Shown here: positions 11,701 through 22,544 of the stretch, in pieces | Layout: every line of letters starts with the position of its first letter | Numbering within the stretch: position 1 is the first letter of the stretch | NCBI RefSeq assembly: GCF_029962835.1 | Contig: NC_080588.1 | Location: forward strand, 67,004,501-67,068,500 | Direction: 5' to 3' | Source: Magnolia sinica | Lineage: Eukaryota; Streptophyta; Magnoliopsida; Magnoliales; Magnoliaceae | Length of the DNA stretch: 64,000 nt | Position numbers and translations under genes: made by a program | Notes under the pieces: generated by a model | Database searches by the model: none | Told to the model about the DNA's origin: nothing | The model's input: only the letters and a program-made list of their open reading frames with translations

Positions 11701-14700
11701 GGGAATTGCACAAACATTTCTGCAGAGGTCAGAGCATTGCTTTATGGGCTCATGATGTGTAGGTATTCGTATGGGACGAGACTCAAAGCTGGTTGTTTAT
11801 CTTCTTCTTAACAAAAGTACAGCTCCATGTTCAGCATGGTATGTATGGTCTGATGCACGCAATATGTTGAACAGTTTGCATGTGTCTTTTTGCCATTTTA
11901 TTCAAGAAATGCAATCATGCAGCTCTAACAAATTATACTCGTGATTCACTTCAAAAGCATGTGTTTTCATCAGCAGACAGTCTTCCTATTCAGCAAAGCA
12001 AGCTGTTTTGTTCTGACAGATCGGGAATTTACCACGAGAGTGACACAGTGTGTTGCTTTGTAAAGCTGTTATGATATTTGTTGGATTGTTTCCAAGAGTA
12101 AGGTTTGACCCAAGTATTCAATTATGGCAACAGCCAGCCAGGGCTCTGTTACATTACAGGCCGTAATGGCCACTATGGCCCCCGTAATGGTTGAAAACAA
12201 ATTAAGGAAAATTAGTGAAAAAAAACTAGAAAATTTCAGGGGATAAAAAAATGAGAGGATTCCAGTTATGCATTCTTTTCTGGTTTTGAACATGTTTATG
12301 ATGGTGTATGTCATTCTTAGGTAAGAATGTTATCTCGGGCTGCCTGATGACATTATTAACCTGAGGGGCTTAGATGGACCTCAAAACTCCTATATTTAAT
12401 ATTTTAAATATCTAATATCAATGATTCAATATAAATAAGATTATATGAGAATGACTCTAAGCATTTGACATAGGAAAAAAAAATAAAAATTGTCCCTATT
12501 CATCCCAAAAGTGACCTGAAATTTGCAAAAAAAAAAAAAGAGTTAAAACATTAATTTAGTGCATGCATGTGTAGATCTAAACTCCAAAGTTTTTTTTTTT
12601 ACTTAGAGTTAACAATTTTATTAGAAAGGACACCCAAAAGGCAAGAAAAGAATACAAAGAAAACTAAAGGAAAAAACCACAACAACAACCAAAAAACAAA
12701 CTAAGCTGATTTTACATAGAGAACCTATTCAGAGACTAGGTTCTTAATTCTACCAATTATCTCCTTAAAAACTACTGGAGTATTGCGAAAACAGCAAGCG
12801 TTCCTAGCTCCCCAAACAACCCACAAGATGGCCATGATGAATAACCTCCACCTAGCTTTCTCATAATTCCCACTCCCTCCAACATGCCAAGCCCATAAAA
12901 GATCCTCCACCACTTCCTTGATAGAAAAAAGGCCCAAAATATGATCCCATATCTTCAAAACAAACGGGTAATGAATAAATAGATGATCAATAGATTTTGC
13001 ATCCTGCATACACATCAAACAGATGTTCGGCAAAACAAGCGATCTTCACTAAAGATTATCCATGATGAGGATATTCTCCACAGCAAATATCCACCCAAAA
13101 TCTAATATGACGACCATTTCCAAGAAAATACGCAATCCCTTGTTGAACTAGAGGCTCAGTAGCTACAATCACTTTCCAGACTGAAGAGGCTCTATATAAA
13201 GAGGACCCTTTAACAAACCATCCGCCAAATTAAGTGTCGTACTTACCTGCAATGAGCTTCCTCCACAGCCTCCTTGTTTCAGTACTAAACCTCCATACCC
13301 ATTTACTGAGAAGAGCCATGTTCATAAGCTCCAAAGATTTGATACCAGCAGCCCCCTTATTAATCGGTCTGCAAACCTCCTCCCATCTAAGAAGATGGAA
13401 TTTTTGACCCTCCATATTGCCTCTCCAAAAGAAACTCCTCAACTTTTCTAACTTCTGCAATATCGATTTCAGGCATTTAGACATCGACATAAAGAAAATC
13501 GGCATGTTAGCGAAAGATGTCTTGGTGGGTAATAGGCGACCTTCATATGATAAAAACTGTGATTACCAACTTTTTAGTTTCCTATCAATTCTTTCCATCA
13601 CCTTGTCCCAAATATGTGTGGGAGGCAAAAGGCCCAAATAGCTAGTCGGAAAGTGCCCCGTTTTACACCCGAAGGAGCATGCGAGCTGAAATAAAGAGTA
13701 GGTACCGACATGTATCCCTAACATTTTCAATTTGGCCACATTCATCTTAAGACTCGAGACCGCCTCAAAACAGACGATGATTTTCCACAAATTGTCAACT
13801 GAAATCAAATCCGAATCGCAAAAGAGGAGAGTATTGTCCGCATCGCATACCGAAGATGGGTGAAGTAGATAGAGTCATCAGCTACTTTGAACCCATTAAT
13901 CAAGCCATTTTCCTCCCCCTGTTAAGCATCATGCTAAAAGCTTCTCCAATTATAACGAATAAGTATGGCAATAACAGGTCTCCTTGCCTTAGGCCCCTAG
14001 TCACCTTGAAGAAACCACGAGGAGATCTGTTAATTAAAAGAGGCATACCTCACACAAGCCCACATCCACCCTCTCCATCTGTCATGGCACCCCAATCTGG
14101 AAAGCATGTAGTCAAGAAACTCCCAATTAACATAGTTTTATGCTTTTTCAATATCTAATTTGCACACTAACTCTGCCTTCCCTTCTCTGTGTCTAGAATC
14201 AATGCACTCATTGGCTATGAGGACACTGTAGAATTTGTCTTCCCTCAATGAAAGCACCCTGATTCTCAGAAATGACATTTCCAAGGACCTTAAATCTTAA
14301 TGCTAGAACCTTCGCCAAAATCTTATACGGCCCCCCAATCTTATACTAAACTCCATAGTTCAAACGCATTTGAACAATCTACACTCCAAATATTTTATTA
14401 AAAATAAATAAATAAATAAATTGAAAATTGCTGAAAATTACATAAAAACCAGCAAAAAATTTTGAAAATAATACAATCATGATCAAATCAAACACAAATC
14501 TTGCAAGATGTGGTCGATTTGATAATACATCGTTGACTCAATACATTAGAGGTAAGAAAAAACAACAATAAAAAAAGAGTTGTTACCTATTTTTCGATTT
14601 TTAGCAAATTTGGCCTTGGATCTTTGATTCTTCAAAAATGGCTTAAATCTTATGTATTAATCTTCAAAATTTGCAAAAATCTAGTTGTAAATAGGTTAAA

Positions 14701-14783
14701 CATAGTCTCAAAAAAAAAAAAAAAATATTAAATAAATAAATAAAAATAAAAAAAAGAAGAAAGAAAGAAAGAAAAAGAAAAAG

Positions 14784-14820
<37 letters not shown>

Positions 14821-16290
14821 GGAGGAAAACTGAAAAACAACCCCCCAAAAGGGGACTTATATATGTGTAACGGCCCACGCATGGTCATAACGGACCATTA
14901 TGGGCCCATTGCAAGCCAGAATTATTGACACTGGCCGTTATGATCCCGTATCACATAATGGCCGTTACACAACCATTTTTGTATATCTTGGTTTGGCCTG
15001 CTCCAAGCTTTATGTAAATTTTTTTTTTTATTTTTTTCCTTATCAATAAAGATCTGGTGGTACCAAACATCTTTGCAAAGGGAGTGAAGAAAAAAAAAAA
15101 ACAGATCACATGGGGAGCTGATATGGGGTGTTTATGAGGTGTTCCCACTTCCCGCCATACACATGCTGTCGCCTGATAAGCAGGACATCACTGTCATCAT
15201 GTGGGCCCCCATGTACTTAGAGCGAGGAGCATTGCTTGATCTGTTTCACCACACATGTTACATGCACACACGTGTGACTCACCTGATAACTAGGCTGACC
15301 TGATTCCAAATCGTGGCACATACATGGTGGATCCCAGGTGATGAATGGTCCAGATCTCGCATGCACCAAAATGGAATGCATGGCCTTCGGATTTCTCATC
15401 ATTAGAATTACAATAATCTATCCAAAGAATAATAATCATATAAATAAAATACAACTGACAATACTGCAAGGGACAAGAGTATAACATACCACTTCTTCTC
15501 TCAAGGTTAGCAGCATTAGCTAACTCAGCTCGAAGCTTTTCCACCTCCATTGCCATAGAAATGTAGTTCTTCTCCATCACTTGAAGCGACTCAAGATGGT
15601 CATTGTATAGTTTCTTCTCATAGTCATATGTAGCTCTGGAACATCAAAACACCATCACGAAAATCCATGTACCCCCATCACCAAAACAGATTCTAAGTGA
15701 AAAACATATAGCTGACATCAGAATCGCTACCTGCAATGCTGATAATCCTGCCTCAGACTTTCAAGTTCAGACATCAACACAGGGATTTGCTGGGAATCCG
15801 CATGGTTCATCTGCAAATCCTGGGTCAGCTGTTGAACTTTAGCAATCAGCTCCTGCCTGGCAGTGACCAAGCTTTGGGCATCGGATCGAGCCTGCTGCAA
15901 CTCCATTTTAACAGGCTCCGCAGCTTGCAAATCAACCTCCATTTTTGCTATCTGATCTAAAAGACCCCTCGTCTGCTGTTCTTTGTCAGCCTTCATGGCA
16001 CCAATGTGGCCCTGCAATCTCTGCAGCTCTTGTTGCGCTGCAGCAAGCTCTTGCCTCAGAGCTGAATGGGTAGCTGCGAGCCTTTGATTCTCTGTCACAA
16101 GCCTTTGCATCTCCACATGTTGGGCGGCAAGTTTTTGTTCCATAAGTTCTGGAGGAGGTAGCATATCAAAAGGAGGATAGGCACCTGGTGGAGGATGCAT
16201 GCCAGGACCATATGGGTCAGGATGCATCATGCCAGGGCCAGGAAGAGGCCTCCTTAGGTGAGGAGGTGGCATACGACCTTTGCTTCCCAT
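5786..16290 (-). CDS. FLXL2: FLX-LIKE 2 type coiled-coil protein (4 coding exons)
   Basis: Exons on the minus strand: 16290-15731, 15635-15490, 10674-10574, 6409-5786; phases join without error to 476 residues plus TGA. The start ATG opens MGSKGRMPPPHLRRP, the conserved FLX-like N-terminus; the upstream in-frame Met at 16359 is rejected because an intron acceptor lies at 16317. Residues 1-48 are Pro/Gly/Met-rich; about 49-235 form a Gln/Leu/Ala-rich coiled coil (ELMEQKLAAQHVEMQRL to EVEKLRAELANAANL); 236-269 read GGPYGGVTGYKESDTSG; the last exon begins GRGPPQG, then polyAla, then 15 GYDAARGG-type repeats (299-434). FLX and relatives act in the FRIGIDA/FLC flowering-time network in Arabidopsis; this role is carried over by family. 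The repeats make it longer than the roughly 330-360 residues I recall for Arabidopsis homologues. Introns 2 (4.8 kb) and 3 (4.2 kb) are filled with LINE and MITE debris. FLXL1 is the main alternative name. Confidence 0.9.
5915..6322 (-). repeat. FLXL2: Coding 27-bp minisatellite: 15 x GYDAARGG units
   Basis: In frame within the last FLXL2 exon. Unit sequence is Gly-Tyr-Asp-(Ala/Thr/Gly)-(Ala/Thr/Ser/Gly)-Arg-Gly-(Gly/Ala)-X, with X = T, S, A or Q. Most units are 9 residues; the first has 8, and the 11th and 14th have 10. Every unit keeps Tyr, Asp and Arg. The low-complexity Gly/Tyr/Arg composition resembles disordered, phase-separating segments; that is an inference from composition only. Confidence 0.95.
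6362..6392 (-). repeat. FLXL2: GCT/AGC trinucleotide run encoding polyalanine
   Basis: An (AGC)n run on the + strand, read as Ala codons in FLXL2 just before the GYD repeats. In-frame coding microsatellite, likely length-polymorphic. Confidence 0.85.
6801..7030. mobile_element. Tourist-like (PIF/Harbinger) MITE
   Basis: Ends GGGTCTGTTTGGATGCACC and (reverse complement of the right end) GGGTCTGTTTGGACACAAC form about 15-bp inverted repeats, typical of Tourist-type MITEs. Flanking trinucleotides are GAA and TAA, so the TWA duplication is imperfect. It lies in FLXL2 intron 3. No coding capacity. Confidence 0.65.
7031..8582. other. FLXL2 intron 3, unassigned part
   Basis: No coding similarity on either strand; AT-rich intronic sequence. 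Repeated phrases such as GCATTTTGGCACTGGTC (about 8010 and 8070) hint at a small old duplication. Confidence 0.4.
8594..9079 (-). mobile_element. 5'-truncated LINE, RNase H tail, with target duplication
   Basis: Flanked by an 11-bp direct repeat TCTTGAATATC (8583-8593 and 9080-9090). Read on the minus strand it encodes a plant LINE RNase H segment: AEAVALLHGLRIAEKQ, AERDSKNAIAWAEEGSVPW, NVALVHVR. After a stop and frameshift comes ADGLAIEGASVGHFGSQ. The 3' UTR then ends in an A-rich tail (about 8594-8625). It lies in FLXL2 intron 3, in the gene's orientation. Confidence 0.85.
9091..9730 (-). mobile_element. LINE 3' fragment (zinc-binding RT domain), split by a SINE
   Basis: On the minus strand: CLVGQKRALTVDNL, then ILPKVCLMFMGNEDSIDHF, then after the SINE at about 9466-9583 SVEDLLWAWHEGG, KARWRLIIMGVFWGARN. 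This is the zf-RVT region at the end of plant L1-type ORF2. The element ends in a long A-rich tail at 9091-9120. The 5' end is approximate. The LINE at 8594-9079 sits against this tail. Confidence 0.8.
9466..9583 (+). mobile_element. tRNA-derived SINE inserted in a LINE
   Basis: A-box-like GCCTCATGGTAGACTCT and B-box-like GGTCACAGATTCGAGCATCC, followed by a GTGTGTGTGAGTGTGTGT tail and an A8 run. It matches the SINE at 29418-29523 over the head (GGTAGACTCTC..GAGTTTCAACA) and tail. It interrupts the LINE zinc-binding domain in the opposite orientation. Confidence 0.75.
10222..10257. repeat. (GAA)n microsatellite
   Basis: About 10 GAA units in FLXL2 intron 3, followed by an imperfect unit. Confidence 0.9.
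10945..12060 (+). mobile_element. Decayed LINE 3' region, antisense to FLXL2
   Basis: On the + strand, broken frames give SNFTVKSAWNQIRGRRS, LYFLWKALLGKFPSIW, VWEIWKERNYRRYEG, then an RNase H-like GNVGGGCIVCNEM and VRALLYGLMM. These match the zf-RVT plus RNase H end of plant LINEs. Many stops and frameshifts are present and the ends are approximate. It lies in FLXL2 intron 2. Confidence 0.6.
12593..14345 (-). mobile_element. 5'-truncated LINE (RT to zf-RVT) with target duplication
   Basis: A 15-bp direct repeat, CTAAACTCCAAAGTT (12577-12591) and CTAAACTCCATAGTT (14346-14360), flanks the element; the poly(A) is the T-run at 12591-12600. Minus-strand translation in order: reverse transcriptase remnants (about 14340-13860), WKIIVCFEAVSSLKMNVAK, SILQKLEKLRSFFWRGNME, NMALLSKWVWRFSTETRRLW, and zf-RVT PNICLMCMQDAKSIDHLF with EDLLWAWHVGG. 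Frames are broken repeatedly. FLXL2 intron 2, same strand as the gene. Confidence 0.88.
14787..14817. repeat. (GA)n microsatellite
   Basis: GA run preceded by an A-rich GAAA tract, in FLXL2 intron 2. Confidence 0.9.
14991..15489. other. FLXL2 intron 2, 5' end
   Basis: Unique-looking intron sequence up to the donor GTATGT at 15489. No gene or repeat recognised apart from T- and A-runs near 15020 and 15090. Confidence 0.45.
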
Positions 16291-16662
16291 GTCAATCACC
16301 AATGTATGACCTGCTACTAAACAATAAGGGGGGAAAGAAAAAAGAAACAAGTGAATCACGGCATTAATACAGATTATCTATCAAGCAATGGGGGAGACGG
16401 CAGGGTCCCATGTAAGGCATGCATGATATATTAGTGGGATAATGTTGAGATGACTGAAAGTATTACATGGACCAGCCAGGCATATAAATTTAAGCCTGCT
16501 CAAATCATGTTTTCTATGATCAAACTGCTCATATCTTTTTGGGACCATTTAGTTAGGACTGTATGAGAAAATATAATAGTCCCAACACCTAAAAACCCAA
16601 TTCAATATACAGTTGGGTCTGGTTAACTCAATGATCGACTCAGTATTTATTATATAAATACA

Positions 16663-16711
<49 letters not shown>
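16663..16711. repeat. Compound (TA)n(GA)n microsatellite
   Basis: TA run running directly into a GA run. Confidence 0.9.
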
Positions 16712-16715
<4 letters not shown>

Positions 16716-16764
16716 CCCCTAGGAACCAAGGCGCAAATAGCTTCTGTGAGAACTTTTCCACCGT

Positions 16765-17070
16765 GGTTGGGATGGCCCCAACTGTGATGCTTATGTAGTA
16801 TCCACTCCGACCATCAGTTGCATCACCTCATTTAAACCAACGGCCGAAAGATGAAGCCCAGCTGTGATTCAGGTGGAACATACCAAAAGAAATAGTTGGG
16901 AAGGGGACACACCCTTGATTTGCAATCCGGGCCATAGACCCATCATCTAGCGCGGATGAAGGGTCAAGCAAAAAATAGGCTACTTCTCAACTCAGGTGGG
17001 CCCCGATGAAAGTCAAGGATGGGCGTCCCATCTCAACTCGTCACCGCCCACCTGAGTTTTTGGATCAGGC
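16765..17070. mobile_element. Foldback-family fragment
   Basis: Contains phrases shared with the foldback family (TTATGTAGTATCCACTCCGACC, GGTGGGCCCCGATG, TTTTTGGATCAGGCTGAT). Only part of the element is recognisable. Confidence 0.45.
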
Positions 17071-17399
17071 TGATTTTTGGACCCTAGGGGTTTCATAAGG
17101 TGAAGCATTACGCGTGAAAATCGCCCCCTCCCTCATATGAATCTAATAGTAAAAGTAAAATTTGCACTCATAAATAGATATTGCATTAAAAATCCAAAAT
17201 TTTTTATCCTATTTAAATTGATTAAACTAAATCCCCAAGGTGACTCAAGTCAGCTGAATTTCAAGTCAAATAAAAGCAACAAGACCTAAATATTTGGGGG
17301 AAGCCTGCCACACAACCGAGTTGAGTTGAGTCAACTCAGCAAGTTTTAGAATTACGTGTGCATGCATGCGCATGTGTGTGTTTTTTCTAAGGTCACTAC

Positions 17400-19695
17400 A
17401 TTCTACCCTCCTTAAAAGCAATTCCATCCTCAAAATTGGACTTACCTTTTACGCAAATAAATGGGTATACTTTTCTCTAATCTCCACCTCTCGCTTCAAG
17501 GAAACTTCCTCCACATCATGATGCCCCACGGGACTTTCACCAAGGGTATCACCTTCGTCCTGAGCACTTGATCCTTCCTATTGAGAATACGGATGGGCTG
17601 CTCAATATACAAAGCATCCTCCATGATCTCTTAGGGCTGCGAGTCAATGATGTGAGAGGCATCTCGCTCGTACTTCCTCAACATCGATGCATGGAAAACA
17701 TCATGCATACTAGCTAATTGAGGTGGCAAGACAATCCTATAAGCAACAACACCAACTCTCGCTGGGATCTCAAACGGACCAATGCATCTCGAAGCTAAAT
17801 TCCCCTTCTTGTCGAATCTCATCACATCCTTCATCAACAAAACATTCAAGAAAACATGGTCACCAACAAAAAACTCTAAACACCTAGAATGATTAGCATA
17901 GCTTTTCTGACCACTCGAGTCCGTACACAAAAAGTCTCGAATGATGGCAATCTTCTCCGTCATCTCCCGCACTAACTCCGGCCTAAGCAAACTGCTTTCT
18001 CCTACCTCCACTCGGCAATTAGGAGATCTACAAGGCCTCCCCATATAAAGCCTCATAGGGTGTCATGCTAATGCTCGACCGGTAACTATTGTTGTAGACA
18101 AACTCTATCAATGGCAAATGGTCATTCCAACTCCCTTTGAAATCAAGCACATAAGCATGGAGCATGTCCTAGAAGATTTGGTTCAATCGCTCAGTCCGTC
18201 CATCAGTCTAGGGATGAAATGTGATAATGAAATCAAGCAAAGTCCCCAATGCTTTTTCGAATTCTTCCAAAATTGATATGTGAACCTAGAATCCTGATCA
18301 GGTACAATAGACACTGGGAGCCATGAAGTCTCACTACTTCCCTTATATAGAGTCTACACATCTCATTCAAGAAGCAAGTAGCAAGTGTGGGGAGAAAATG
18401 CGCTGACTTGGTCAACCGATCAACAATGACCCAAACTGTATCATAATTGCGGCACATCCTCAGCAAACCCATAATGAAATCCATAGTCACATGCTACTAC
18501 TTTCATTCTGCTATCGGTAACGGTCAAAGCATCCCTGCGGCCACTAATGCTCTGCCTTCACCTGCTGGCATGTGAGACATTTACACACGTACTCGGCAAT
18601 CACCCTCATGTTTTCCACCACTACTACCTACGCACATCGCGATGCATCTTCATACCTCTCAGGTGAATTTTGAATCTAGTACGATGCACCTCATCCATGA
18701 CTACCCTTTTCAAATCAACCACATCCGAAACACATAACCTACCTCAGAGTCTCAAACCACAGTCAACACCAACTTATCAATCTAGTCTGCTACCCTCTGC
18801 TGCTTTAGCAGCCCCGGACTATAACCACGGATCCTGCCATTGAGCCCCCACTACCCTACCAATAAAAGTAGGTTGAACTACCAAACAAGAGAGACGTGCT
18901 ACAAAAGTTTGCAAACCCAACTGAATGTCAAAAAATCTTTTACTATATCCAACATCCTCCACTCCTAAATCACAAAATAGGCAACTATCCATCGTGGCAT
19001 ACAGTTCAATGCATCTGCAACCACATTTGCCTTACCCGGATGGTACTAAAGAGTGAAATCATAATCCTTAAAAAACTCAATCCATCAACACTACCTCATG
19101 TTCAACTCTTTCTGTGAAAAGTGGTACTACAAGCTCTTGTGATCTAAGAAAAGCTCGAACTTCTTTCCGTACAAATAGTGTCTCCACACTTTAAGAGCGA
19201 ACACCACGGCTGCTAGCTCCAAATCATGAGTGGGCTAATTATGTTCGTGCACCTTAAGTTGTCTAGATGCATAAGCCACCACTTTAACCTGTCGCATGGG
19301 GACAGCCCAAGCCTTTATGCAAAGCATCACTGTAAATCATAAATCCTTCACCACTAGACGGAATGGGGAGCACAAGCATTGTTGTTAACCAAGTCTTCAA
19401 CTCTGAAAATACTAGCTCACAAGCATCATCCCAAACAAATTTCACATCCTTCATGATTAACAGTATCAATGAAACGGCAATCCAAGAAAATCCCTCAATG
19501 AAACTCCTATAATAACAGGCCAAACCCAAGAAACTACGAAGTTCGGTCACGCTAGTGGACTGCCCCCACTTCAGCACCGCATCAACCTTCTAAGGATCTA
19601 TTGACACACCATCTTTGGAAACCGCATGACCCAAAAATCTCACATTCTCCTGTCAAAACTCGCGCTTCTCAAATTTAGCATACAGTTGATGTTCT
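17400..19695 (-). mobile_element. Ty3/gypsy pol fragment (RT end to integrase C-terminus)
   Basis: Minus-strand order: RT tail LREHQLYAKFEKREF and FLGHAVSKDGVSIDP; RNase H region TELRSFLGLACYYRSFIEGF and MIYSDALHKGLGCP; integrase zinc finger CKCLTCQQVKAEH (about 18590); integrase core MDFIMGL..YDTVWVIVDRLTKSAHF (18490 down); C-terminal domain FDKKGNLASRCIGPFEI..MHDVFHASMLRKYERD; and the final ALYIEQPIRILNRKDQVLR. The coding end is followed by a GGAGGGTAGAA tract and TGTAGTGACC, a polypurine tract plus LTR start, so the element is cut just inside its 3' LTR (about 17400) and within RT (about 19695). Many stops. It lies upstream of the FLXL2 start, probably in its 5'-UTR intron. Confidence 0.85.
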
Positions 19696-19849
19696 CTTAA
19701 GGTCTGAAGTGAAGTTTTGGGGTGTTGCTCATGCTCCTCTCGGGTCTTGGAATATATAAGGATTTTTTATTTTATTTTTAAAAAAAAATTTGAAATATAT
19801 ATTGGGGCTTTTTGTGCTTGACAAAAAGCATGTGATCATATCAATTAGG

Positions 19850-21640
19850 GCTTTTTGTTCTATTCTCTCAAGGGGATGGTCTTCAAGGATCGACAAATAA
19901 GATGTATTAGAGGGGGCATCTCTTCAGCTTCTTTGTGCTTGACAAACAGGTCTTCGTCAAGATTCTTTTCAAGTTATAGATGGTTAAGGCAAAGGAGATC
20001 ATTCCCCTTCTCTTCTCCATTGTTGCTAAGAACCTAACCATGTTGTGTAGTAGGCCAGTTGAGATGGGGCTTATTAAGGGTTTTGTGGTTGGCCAGCCTA
20101 AATCATGATGGAACATCTCCAATCCACTAACAATACACCCGCTTTGTGCTATTCATCCATCGGGTGAAGAAACTGAAAGGAGCCCTTGGGTGTTTCGAAG
20201 CAATGACCAGTCTAACAGTAAATCTTAAGAAAACTATACCATGGCAGGTGGGGCAGATTGTGAAGAAGGCATTCAATTTTTTGTCGATTGGACGGAATGC
20301 GTCAATGTTACTGTTCTTATGAATTACCTTGGGCTCCCACTAGGTGGAAAAGCCTCATTTCCTCTGCTTGGGACCCACTTCATTGATAGATTTGAGAAAA
20401 TATTATGGATGGAAGTAATCTTATTTTTCCTCGGGTAGGAGGGTAAATCTTAACAAATTGGCACTCACTCATCTGCCAATGTATATTATGTCCTTATTCA
20501 ATATGCCAGCTAAGAATACAGGGAGAATTGAGAGGCTTCAAAGAGATTTTATGTAAGATAGTGAAGGAAACCCCCCCTAGTAAAGTAGGATGATGTCCAA
20601 AGGCCAAAGTGGAAAGGAGGTATTGGGATTCAAAGAATTAGAGTAAAAAGCATGGCTTTGCTCAAGAAAATGGTGGTGGAGGTTTAGAGAGAAACCCTAA
20701 GGCACCATGGAAAAATGTGATCAACCATGAGTATGGTGCATCATACGGGGGTTGGTTCCCAACTCTTCCTCAAAGAAATGGGGCTTCAAGAGTTTGGAAG
20801 GAAATTTGCTCCTTCTGCCGTCCTTTAATGAAGCAAATCAAAATTATTTTGCTAGAGCTAGTAATTCCTTCAAGAAGGACTTTCATTTTCAATGGGAAAG
20901 GTGACAAGGTGAGGTTCTGGACAGATGTGTGGATTGCCAACGGCCCTCTTGTGATCTTGTTTCCTTCTATGTATAATCTACAAGATTGAATAAAAACAGA
21001 ACAGTGGTTTGGAATGAAAGAACCTGTCATTGTGGATGAAGTGGTGGACACTTTTAGTATGGATGTGGGGATGCTCTACAATCCTAAGATTCATCCTCTT
21101 AAGAAAGACAAGAGGGTGTGGATTTGGACAAAAGAAGGCAAATTCTCTTTCGAATCTCTCTAGAATTCTATCATGGTGACAAGCGGGCATCCTTCCTCGT
21201 TGGCCAAGTTACAAAAACCCTTCATCCCTCCAAGAGCATGGTTGACCATGGCCAACAAGATTCTTGTACTTAATAATCTTAAGAAGACAAAAATCACAAT
21301 TCTGAACATGTGGATCATGCTCAAATCAGAACTCTTCCAGATCTCTCTAGAATTATATCATGGTGACGAGCGGGCATCCTTCCTGATTAGCCAAGGTATG
21401 GAAACCCTTCATCCCTCCAAGAGCATGGTTAGCCGTGGCCAACAAGATTCTTACACTTAATAATCTTAAGAAGATAAAAATCATGATTTCGAACATGTGG
21501 ATTGTGTTCAAAAGGGTGGAGGAGCCCCTTAATCACTGCTTCTTGCATTGTGACATCCCAATCGGAATTGCTCTTCTTCAGGAAATGCCTCCTTATCATG
21601 GTTTGATGTAGCGTCCGAAACTGGTAAATATCACCAACGC
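19850..21640 (+). mobile_element. Decayed LINE (RT end to zf-RVT)
   Basis: Plus-strand fragments in order: PVEMGLIKGFVVGQP, VKKLKGALGCFEAMTSLTVN, a frame-broken LPLGG motif, LTHLPMYIMSLFNMPAKN, RIERLQRDFM, GDKVRFWTDVWIANGPL. These are the 3' half of the RT domain and the following region of plant LINE ORF2. At least six frame changes. It overlaps a 187-bp tandem duplication. Confidence 0.75.
21154..21511 (+). repeat. 187-bp tandem duplication within a LINE
   Basis: 21154-21340 and 21341-about 21511 are two copies in direct tandem, both starting ATCTCTCTAGAATT and containing CATCCCTCCAAGAGCATGGTT and AATAATCTTAAGAAGA. They differ at scattered positions, so the duplication is old. Confidence 0.85.
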
Positions 21641-22168
21641 ATACCAGCATCGCCCACATACAATGACTGATACGACCCTACATCTGTGGTGACCAACACG
21701 ATAAACACCAAAACCGATTTGCAAACCATACTCCCTATACTATATGGTGGTGTATTTGGAAAGAGAGAGGTTAGAGGATTGTTTTTGAAGACAAAATCTC
21801 TCATTTCTCACTGCTTAGAAGGAAGATTCTCACGTAATGGTTTTGGAATTGGCCTTGCTATGTAGTTGAAATATTTTCCGACATGACTCAGTTTCGACTG
21901 AGCCGTATACGTTTCGGCCGGATTGGTCCGGGTCGCACCCCCAGACAGAAAGAACACCCCTGGCTCGGCACGACCCGGCCCATTTCAGCACGAGTCGCGA
22001 CGAGCCTGCTCGGTTTCGTCCGAGTTAGGGCGCATCTCAACGATCGACTCGTCCGTTCCGACAAACCCTAAAATAGGATTTAGGTCAATCAAGAGAGATA
22101 GAGAGAGAAGAAAAGCAAATGGAGAGAGCCACATCCATCAATATTGAAAGGGATAAGGAATAGAGAGA

Positions 22169-22220
22169 AACAGAGAGAGAGAGAGAGAGCATACCCTTCT
22201 TCTTCTTCTTCTTCTTCTTC
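22169..22220. repeat. (GA)n and (TTC)n microsatellites
   Basis: A GA run followed by a TTC run at the 3' edge of the candidate FLXL2 5'-UTR exon. On the minus strand they read as GAA codon-like repeats and a CT-rich intron start. Confidence 0.85.
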
Positions 22221-22330
22221 AAAGCAAAATCGCAAAAAAGAGAAAGGCGATGGAGGATTTGGCGTTGGCGCTTTAGGGTTTTCCCGTTGGTTTGGGAGGA
22301 AGATAGCGAGCGAAGAAAGAGGGGTTGGCA
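22195..22330 (-). other. FLXL2: Candidate FLXL2 5'-UTR exon
   Basis: On the minus strand this GC-richer stretch reads like a plant leader: AAACCCTAAAGCGCC, CATCGCCTTTCTC, then GAAGAAGAAG, ending in a GT donor (GG|GTATGC) at 22194, followed by CT-rich sequence. It lies about 5.9 kb upstream of the acceptor at 16317. No other minus-strand gene in between could use it; the intervening sequence is transposon debris. Assignment is inferred; the 5' limit is approximate. Confidence 0.45.
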
Positions 22331-22344
22331 GCTATTTGCTGTCG

Positions 22345-22350
22345 CACGTG
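22345..22350 (-). promoter_or_regulatory. G-box CACGTG upstream of the candidate leader
   Basis: CACGTG just upstream of the candidate 5'-UTR exon. G-boxes bind bZIP and bHLH factors in plant promoters; function here is only suggested by position. Confidence 0.35.
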
Positions 22351-22433
22351 GAAGACACGCTACAGTATATCTTAACCATGCAAGATATGTACGCGGTTTG
22401 GCTAGTGACCCTACCAGTCAGCTAGCTAGTGTC

Positions 22434-22513
22434 AAAACTCTGTGGGCCCTACCACGATGAATGTGCTTTATGCATGCTCCCCGTCCATTTTCTTAGCTCA
22501 TTTTAAGGCATGA

Positions 22514-22544
<31 letters not shown>

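Larger units (their letters stand above)
12142..14990. mobile_element. hAT-like MITE interrupted by a LINE
   Basis: The left end GTTACATTACAGGCCGTAATGGCC and the reverse complement of the right end GTAACGGCCATTATG are related inverted repeats. A LINE (12593-14345) sits inside; without it the element would be about 1.1 kb. A related fragment with GTAACATGTAACGG lies near 58350. No target duplication was identified, so the class is provisional. Confidence 0.45.
16317..17399. other. FLXL2 5'-UTR intron, proximal part
   Basis: A strong acceptor (a pyrimidine-rich CTTTCCCCCC stretch ending TTTAG) at 16317-16318 on the minus strand lies 26 bases upstream of the ATG, showing that the 5' UTR is split. 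The rest holds a TA/GA microsatellite (16663-16711) and a piece of the foldback family (16765-17070). Confidence 0.6.

Noticed and set aside
16291-16359. Longer N-terminus for FLXL2 starting at 16359
   Set aside because: A good intron acceptor lies at 16317, and the family starts at MGSKGR (16290); the extra codons would be intron.
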